Assembly: GCA_013396655.1 (NCBI GenBank) | Contig: WBMV01008228.1 | Span: 62,001 to 126,000 of the forward strand | Reading direction: 5' to 3' | DNA length: 64,000 nt | DNA from: Campylorhamphus procurvoides | Taxonomy: Eukaryota; Chordata; Aves; Passeriformes; Dendrocolaptidae | Part shown: in pieces, positions 56,836 through 64,000 of the stretch | Layout of the letters: the number at the start of each line of letters is the position of its first letter | How positions within the stretch are numbered: the first letter of the stretch is position 1 | Made by a program: the position numbers and the translations under genes | The notes under the pieces: generated by a model | Told to the model about the DNA's origin: nothing | Seen by the model: only the letters and a program-made list of their open reading frames with translations | The model's database searches: none

Positions 56836-58379
56836 CACACGCAGACGGCGGGGCCGGGGAGAGCGAGGGGAGAGAGCTGAGGGTGTTGTTGGGTGGGGAG
56901 AGGAAAAAAACAACAACAAAAAACCCCCAAAACCTCGCAGCTCCTGCCCCAGCCTGTGCCGGCAGGTCCCGAGAATCCCACTGAGTCACATCGGGGAAAA
57001 GTCAGTTTGGATACACAGGGAGGCTGGGAAAAAAAAATGTCAAAAACCGCTGGAGCTTTACCCTATTTCTGCTCAACACATTTCATTCAGCAGTTATTTA
57101 GACTACAGCTTTAACCTGTTTTCACTTGTTATTTACCAATTTAGGACTATTTAATAGTCAATTCAGCGTTGTGAAGCCCAAAAAAGCCCAGATCCGCCCA
57201 AATCAATACCCTTCAACATTTTGCAATATTTTCCCTGTTTTTTCTTCTCTTTTGTTTTGTGTTTCATGAGAAGGTCGGAGTTCTGTCTAGGTGAGTCTGT
57301 TGGTGAAATCCAAGTAAAGTGAAAGCTTTGCATGACACAGGCTTGGGGGGCGGAGGGCGGAAAAGTAAAAACAAGGCTAGAAACACCATTTGTTGAATTT
57401 TATTCCAGTAAGAATATCCACAATATTCTGTAAATTAATTAGATCTGTTCAGTTTTTGCTGTTTTATCGAAAGGCTTAGTAAAGCTGATTATTTATTGAG
57501 TTGAAGAAATTTCTGAAGAGCTTTATTTTTCCTGCTTGGAAGGATAAACCCAAAATCCTCCCTGTTCTTTGTGGCTCTGGAATAAAATAGTGGAAGTTGA
57601 ATTTAAGTCGTCTAAAGGGTGACAGATCTCGGGTTTCCCTCTCTGTTTACCAACTGAACAGCCCATCCTTGGGCAAGTGACAGCAAGGGGTGAGGTAAGA
57701 ATGAAAATACACCCAGATGGAATCCTGGGGACAGTGGGAGGACTCTCACATGGGGTGACACCGTGGCTTTGATCCTCCTCCTCACCTCACAGCCACATCT
57801 CCAGAGCAATCCCAGGGACACAGCAGGTTCGCAATGTTCCCACACTCAGCTGCCCTTCCCCACTTGCTGCCCTTGACTGTCTGGACCTGTTTTCTGGTTC
57901 TTGACCATCATTTTAGCAGGGCAGCATCAGCCTTGGCATTGAGTTACCTCTGTGGTGTCATCAGGTTTATCCAGTGTCACCGGGGGCTGGTCACACGGAG
58001 CGCTGGAAATTGGGGAAAGAGAGAGTTCAAAAAGGGTTTGTGAGGAGGGATGAGTAAATAAAGATGGTTTATGGGGCATCTGCCAGTTTAGGCATGCAAA
58101 ATCTGTACTGAGGGGACAATTTGGGGGTGGTTCATGCCCTTACAAAGGTTGGATGGCGTGTGCCACAGGGCCCCCTGAAGGCGAGGGGCAAAGAGCTGAG
58201 ATCCAGCAAGTTGTCCATGACTGGGAGAGAGGAGGAGGAGCAGGAGGAGGAAGAGGAGGGGGGGTGGGCTGGGCTGTGTCCTCGCTCAGGGAGGATTCCC
58301 AGGACACCCCTCATTGTCCACACGCTGTTCCCAGCTGCTCCCCTGCCTGCCGCCGGCCCATCTCCATAACGTGAGCTGA
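56836..58379. other. AT-rich then mixed non-coding stretch
   Basis: 57050-57560 is AT-rich with the dyad GACTAT-TTA-ATAGTC at 57145-57159 and several ATTA cores. A GGA-rich run lies at 58230-58265. Confidence 0.45.
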
Positions 58380-58700
58380 CACGGCTCCTGCGGGGAGACG
58401 TGGGATTGAAAACCCTCCCTGCAAATCCTCTAATTGGAGTTAACTTTTGCCCTGGGAGTGACTGCATTACCAGGGAACCCCGCGGAGGGGCTGGGGTAAA
58501 TTGGGGTTTGATGGCTCCGGACAAAAGTCGTTTTCTAAGGCTCCCCTCAGCTTCACACCAGACTTTCTCCCGTCCTTTCCCCTCCCACCACCCTCCTTTC
58601 TCCGTTCCAGATCAGCTGCTCGCTGACTGGTAAAATGTTTACACTCCGTGCAGATCCAGAAATCAATTAGAGACACATTTAGCTGACATATGGCTCCTCC
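58380..58700. promoter_or_regulatory. candidate conserved non-coding block
   Basis: CTAATTGGAGTTAAC, GACTGCATTACCAGG, AAATCAATTAGAGAC and ATTTAGCTGACATATG, spread over 300 bp of unique sequence. Confidence 0.27.
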
Positions 58701-60137
58701 AAATCCATCGCCTTGACTGATACAGCCAGAGGGAATAAAGGACCTGGGCTGGAGACCCTGCATCCCACCCTTATGGACACCAACCCTTTTTAATGACCCT
58801 TTAAATCAGTTCTGCTCGAGGGGTACAGGCCAAAGCCATTATCCCCTGACATTTATGACCAGGATTCGCTGGCTGCTCTGTCCCTACGGCTCCTGCAGCC
58901 GCTGGTTTTACCCAGCAGGAAACTGGTAATTCTTTTCTTCCCCAAACATCAGCTGGGCTGGGAAATCTCAACCTGCCCAGTATGAAAAGAGCAGCAAATG
59001 GCAAGGACTGCTGCCAGGGAAGGGGAGAGAGAGAGAATGATTTTCCATCCCTTTGATGGGAACACCTCTCCAGCCAAAGAGGACAGGACTCAGCAGATCC
59101 CAGAGCTGGTCCTCACCTGCACAGGTGGACAGATGGCCATCAGAACACAAAGATGCTCCAGAAAAGCTCTGGCTAAACCCAGCCCCTGCACAACAAGTTG
59201 ACTGCAAGGAAAATGTCCTTTAAACACTGAACTGATGCACTGCAGAGGATCTTCCTCCTCGGTGTCCACCCGCCTTTGCTCTCTGTCAATGTGTCAGCAA
59301 ATGAAATGCCAAAAAGAATTCCTACAATGCTTCCACAGAGCTGATGGGTGCTCAGCTGGAAGAGCAGAGTGGAGAGCTGCTACATGGGGATGGTGGCCAG
59401 GCAAGGAGAGAGGGAAGGCAGGACCAGGCACACTGGGGGGACTGTGGCAGGGAAGTGCCACCTTTGGGCCACCACACTGCCCATTGGGTTTGATGCAAAT
59501 CCTGTCACACAGCTTGTCTTAAATATTCCCCAAAACCTGCAACCTATGTGGGAATGGCTCTGTGTGGAGAGGCGCACTCCTGCTCCCCTACCCTCTGGTG
59601 ATGTCCCATACATCCAGCTTTCTCAGGGTGAGGGGGTATAATCAACTTGTGGTTATTCATTCCAGTGCAACAGCAGGGGATGGGAATGGAGATTCCACAA
59701 TGATACAGAGAGACGGGACAGTGGCTTGCCCTGAATTCAGGCTGGACACAGTTTCCAGAGCTTCCATCTGAACTAATTTTTATCTTGTTTTCCTCATCAG
59801 TGTTTGCTTTGAGTCCCCTGACACCTTGTGTGAGACTCAGCAAAGGTCACACCCAGTTGTGCTCCAGGTCAGGTCCTCCCTCTGTCACCCGGCTGTGGCC
59901 ATGTGTCCTGCAGCCACTGTCCCTGCACCGCTGGAGGCACAAAGCCAATGCTGCCACCACCCTCTGGGTCTGACCAGCCCAGCCAGAGGTAGAACACTTC
60001 ACTCCCTCTGCTATGGCCCTCTCCTATCACACAACTCAGCACTTTCCATCCTGCCCTTGGCTGGGAAATCTGGACCTTCCCCAGTGATCTCCACTGGTAA
60101 AAATTCCTTGGGAGAAAGGAATGGGCCTGGACAAGGC
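58701..60137. other. non-coding, nothing recognised
   Basis: Unique; short frames only. Confidence 0.5.
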
Positions 60138-60413
60138 CTGGAGTGGCAGGAAAGGGGGAATGGCTTCACACAGACAGAGTATAGGATTAGATGGGATATT
60201 GGAAAGGAATTCTTCCCCGTGAGGGTGAGGAAGCCCTGTCACAGTTGCTCAGAGAAGCTGTGGCTGCCCCTGGATCCCTGAAAGTGCCTAAGGCCAGGCT
60301 GGATGGGGCTCGGAGCAATCTGGGCCAGTGGAAGGTGTCCCTGCCCATGCAGAGGATTGGAATGAGAAAAGCTTTAAGTTCCCTTCCAACCCAAACCCAT
60401 TCCATGATTCTTC
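60138..60413 (+). mobile_element. CR1 LINE fragment (group A)
   Basis: ATTAGATGGGATATTGGAAA, GTGGAAGGTGTCCCTGCCCA, TTCCCTTCCAACCCAAACCC, ending CCATGATTCTT. Confidence 0.92.
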
Positions 60414-62660
60414 CACCGGGCAAGCACAAGCCCTGGGATGCAACAGGCTGGTCCCAAACCCACATCCCATCAGTCCCTCCATGAGGATCTCCTCTGGACA
60501 CACAGCGACGCAGATAGCAGCAGAACACCCATGCCTCCTCCAGCCTCCAGCCCATCCACACCCGACACTTCCCAGGGATGCCATGGCAGGGTTTGCATCC
60601 ATCCAGCCCTGGCCAGAAGAGCCCGTGGGTGCGGGAGCACCAGGCTCCTCATTCTCCTGGGCCGAGTAAAGCCACTTCAGCATCTTTGGATCAGGGGAGG
60701 GGAAACCACCTCTCAGCCCAGGTTCCGGGGCTGCAGCCGCTGCTGCATCGCCCCATCTAGTGGCAACGGGTGGCCAGAGGGACCTTCTGCGGCCCATTAA
60801 GGCGGGAGGATCAATGAGCGGCTGCCCCTCGCTGAGTATTTTTAGTGTGCAAATGTTTCATGCTGTAATATATCTCCCCTGGTCGGGGCTGAGCACGTCT
60901 CCATTTCCTCCCAGCATTACGAGGATGCCTCTGTAGCCAGACTGACGAGAGCCTGCTGGCAATTATAACACGAGGAACCACATGGATGGGGCTGGTCCAT
61001 GCATGGAGAGCTGGGTGCTCTGGTAGTTCCAGTAAAGGTACAACAGTTTAAGTGGAAATGACTGGTATTGATCTTGGCAGGCAGATACCAGCAGAAGTAA
61101 AAATAAGCTGCTCTCAATTAACCTGCATTGATCTGAATTAAAAGAAAAATGGATCAGCCCTAAATAAAATACTAACCCCTCCAGTCAGGGAGACTAGTGG
61201 TGGGTGGCTTTTTAGCAGAAACAGGTGTTTACGACGAGAAAGGAAATGCCTGGTTTTAAAGTGCAGTTCTGGTTAGGGAAGCAGCAGCACAGGATGGGAT
61301 GCTCCTCATATTTTTCCCTCTGTGGATGACTTCCCCTGGTTTGCAGGTAGAAAGGGCTGTTTTCGAGAAGCCAAGATCCACGAACCCACCAGGAATGTGT
61401 CCCACAGCAGCACCAAGTGCAAGAGGCTGGAAAGTAATCAGTCAATAGATGGGAGCTCCTCAGCCTTGGCAGCCTGGTGGAGCAGGACCCCCAGAGAAGC
61501 CAGTAGAGAAGAAACGAACCTTCTTCCCCAAAGACAAAGGGAATTTTTTGAGTAAAAATGATGGAGAAACAAGCCCAAGTCATGCCTCATTCTCTCAGGG
61601 TGGTGCTGTGACTTCCACAAGCAGCCCAGCTCTCCAGCACTGCACTAGATCCTTCATCCTCTTCTCCTGGATCTCGGGCTCTGTGTCAATGCTAAAAGCT
61701 CATTTACATCGGTCTAATCAGCAGAGCTGACACAGGAGCTGTGAAAGACAACATTATCTTCCCCCCTGGAATTGATAACACACTACACAATTCCTGGAGG
61801 GCTACAGGCTGCCAGCAGACACAGCCCCTGCTCCGTTCCAGGGCCAGGGAGGAAGGGAGTGAGGATGCAGCTGAGACCTTGGACAGAAGGGAATTCTCCA
61901 CTGCACCTTCCTCCTCGAGCCTGTCTGCAGTTTGAACCTTCCTTCTTTCCCCATGGGGAATTTGATTGAGGAAGTAACAGGAGAAACTAATGCAGGGAGC
62001 AGATGATGGAGGGAAATGACACAGAGTCCCTTCTCTGTGGAGACAGGCTGTTGTACCTGAACTTGTCACCTCATCACCTGCCTGAGAAGTGCAGACAGTG
62101 CTCAGCACTTGTTCTCCAAAGGTTTCACTTGGATGGTACAGAGGAGCAGGAGTCCCTGTCCCCTTCCCTGTCCCTCAGCATCCTCTGCTCCACACCCCAG
62201 ACTGCCCAATGCTGTGACTTTTGTTGGAACTTCTCCTTCAGCACCCTGTTCTCTCTCATCTCTCTAAGCTGAGTTTAACTCCATCTCCTGACCTCAACCT
62301 CCATCAGAATGACTCCTCACAGCAATCACAGGAATATCAAAGCCCCTCTCTAGGCAGTGTATAACTGAATAAACTCTGGGACTGGCCTTCCCTCCCTTCT
62401 TCCTCTGCTTGAGTTGTCACTCAGCTGTCAACACTTCAGATGAACCACCACCTGAGAATGTAGATAAGAGAAAGCTTCTTGTTTAGTAAGAAATATAAGC
62501 TTAAAATTCTTGTGTTTTGTTAGTAAGTGATATATTAATATTTAGCAAGAATTATAAGCTGGAAAAAGTCAAGAGATAAAGAAGAAAGATCTAGAGAAAA
62601 AAAGCAGTGCGGGCAAAAAAGACAAGACCAGAGAGCAGACAACATTATATGCTTAAATGA
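60414..62660. other. non-coding flank
   Basis: Holds the block at 60800. 62460-62660 is AT/A-rich with TAAGAAATATAAGC-like repeated phrases. Confidence 0.45.
60800..60885. promoter_or_regulatory. candidate regulatory block
   Basis: GAGTATTTTTAGTGTGC, ATGTTTCATGCTGTAATAT and a MEF2-like CTATTTTTA-type core in unique sequence. Confidence 0.2.
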
Positions 62661-62806
62661 TAGAATCCCAGAAAGCTTTGGGTTGGAAGAGACCTCTAAA
62701 TGTCATCTATTCCATCCCCCACCATGGGCAGGGACACCTTCCACTAGACCAGCTTGCTCCAAGCCCCATCCAACCTGGCCTTGGACACTTCCAGGGATGG
62801 GACATA
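62661..62806 (-). mobile_element. CR1 LINE fragment (group A)
   Basis: AGAATCCCAGAAAGCTTTGG, CCATGGGCAGGGACACCTTC, CTTGGACACTTCCAGGGATG. Confidence 0.92.
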
Positions 62807-64000
62807 GGCAAGATGTTCCTGCATGCTCAGAGGTAACAGCCCTTGGTGGGCAGAAAAAGAAATAATGGATTCAAAGAGCAGCCAGGAGCCCTGAGGTCAG
62901 ACAGGCTGGGAAACTGAGGCACAGGGAAGGAGCTGCAGAGAAGGAAAAGGTGGAGGAACCGGAACGTATTCCCCTGAGCTCACAGCTCCTTGTCTCAGGC
63001 TGAGCCCTGGGACAGACCTGTCTAATGGGCAATAATGAACCTCCTGCCCAAGCAGCTCAGAGAGAGCAGAGCTGCTCTCCTGGGAGGGTGGGAGTGGGAT
63101 TTGTGGTGAGGAGAAAAGCTGGCACTGCCCCATGAAGATGGATCTGTGTGCCAAACCTCTGCCCAGGGGAGGGTGAAGCGTCTGCTCTCCTGACTTCCCT
63201 CAGCAGGATTCCTAAATGGAGAATAACACAACCTGAGGCATTAAAGAGGGAGACAAGGATGGGCTCCAAGACCCCTTGGTGGGCAGAACACCCAGACTCT
63301 GCAAGAGTGAAGCTTGGGCATATCGATTTTCCAAAATGATCTGTCTTTGCAAGGATATTCACAGCTCCCTAAGGGTAGAATAATCTTCCTCCTCCTCCCC
63401 AGGTTCCACTGCATCCACACAAACTCCAATCAACCCACCCATCTTCCCCTGCCACCTCTTTTTTGCTAACTTTGGGCACAACAGGTTTCTCCCTCTTCCA
63501 ATTTCATCTAAGGACACTGAACACATCTTGTGGAGAGATGAAGACTCAGGTTCAGGTGAGCATTCCCCCACCAAGCTTGGCTCTTCCTGTGAGCTCTTGC
63601 TGAGATCAAGGAGGTTTGGTCCTCAGTGCCTTGGTGCTCCTTGGGCTTTCTTTGTCTGTATTGTTCTCCTCTTCTTCTTTTGCTTTTCCTTGCTATTCCC
63701 AAAAAAATCCTCACACTTCACTTTCCTGCCATGTAAACTTCCCAATCCTAGAGCAGACAATGTCTCTGGAACAGTAATTGTGCCAAAAACTGAACCAGAA
63801 GAATTCCAAATTGCTACAGACAGCTGGAGCTCCCCAGGTGTTGGGTGAGGATCCAGCCTCAGGAATGTCCAGGTGGCAATGAGAAAGGATAGCAGACATC
63901 CAGTTCTCTGGTTCTGAACACCACAGAGCCTTTCTGGGTATGTGTATTCCCCAATAAACATAGGGGACCACCAAGTGAAGAGGACAGTGGGCTGGAGGAT
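62807..64000. other. non-coding, nothing recognised to window end
   Basis: Short frames without domains on both strands; no CR1 after 62806. Confidence 0.5.

Noticed and set aside
1..64000. CRISPR arrays, tRNA/rRNA genes, retroviral LTRs or coding proviral remnants
   Set aside because: Searched by eye; short tandem arrays lack unique spacers of CRISPR type, and no cloverleaf, rRNA core or LTR pair was recognised.

Overview
The window reads as a vertebrate, most likely avian, nuclear genome segment. The main evidence is about 31 truncated fragments of chicken-repeat-1 (CR1) LINE 3' ends, the dominant interspersed repeat of birds. There are no Alu/B1-type SINEs, no recognisable LTR element, no bacterial-style operons and only one convincing protein-coding gene. 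Base composition is moderately GC-rich with sharp GC islands and several minisatellites, which suits a small or gene-dense avian chromosome (inference). I cannot name the species.

The one gene is a two-exon class IV POU-homeodomain transcription factor (POU4/Brn3 family) on the minus strand. Exon 1 codes at 32118-32237 and exon 2 at 30698-31603, with a 514-bp phase-0 intron between them. The predicted protein is 341 residues with an intact POU-IV box, POU-specific domain and POU homeodomain. Its N-terminus and linker match none of POU4F1, POU4F2 or POU4F3 cleanly, but mix features of all three. My best reading is the fourth vertebrate paralogue, known in Xenopus as Brn3d (pou4f1.2) and absent from mammals. 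The gene sits in a chain of GC islands (about 27.5-32.7 kb) with long T- and A-rich tracts on its 3' side.

Layout. 1-27.2 kb: non-coding flank with many CR1 fragments, one minisatellite (5.53-5.72 kb) and scattered AT-rich blocks resembling conserved non-coding elements. 27.2-32.7 kb: purine repeat, G-quadruplex-type heptamer repeat, GC islands, homopolymer tracts and the POU4 gene; this core has no CR1. 33.4-64 kb: further non-coding flank with CR1 fragments, two more minisatellites (40.81-41.08 kb and 44.48-44.81 kb), candidate regulatory blocks (about 35.6-36.2, 37.4-38.1, 40.3-40.6, 50.7-51.0, 52.77-52.92, 53.7-53.9, 58.4-58.7 and 60.8 kb) and two GC-rich islands (53.98-54.8 and 56.1-56.8 kb), the first with a TATA-box motif.

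The picture is a developmental transcription-factor gene isolated in a large non-coding neighbourhood that may carry its regulatory elements. The most attractive candidate is an AT-rich block at 52.77-52.92 kb with an inverted repeat overlapping a Brn3-type CTCATTAAT site, which would permit auto- or cross-regulation. Conservation claims are visual judgements from base composition and motif content; no alignment was run.

CR1 groups used below: group A carries the CCATGGGCAGGGACACC motif; group B the CCAGCACTGCCAAG-type motif; group C the GCACTGAGTGCCA-type motif. 'Minus' means the element's own 5'->3' sense lies on the minus strand.
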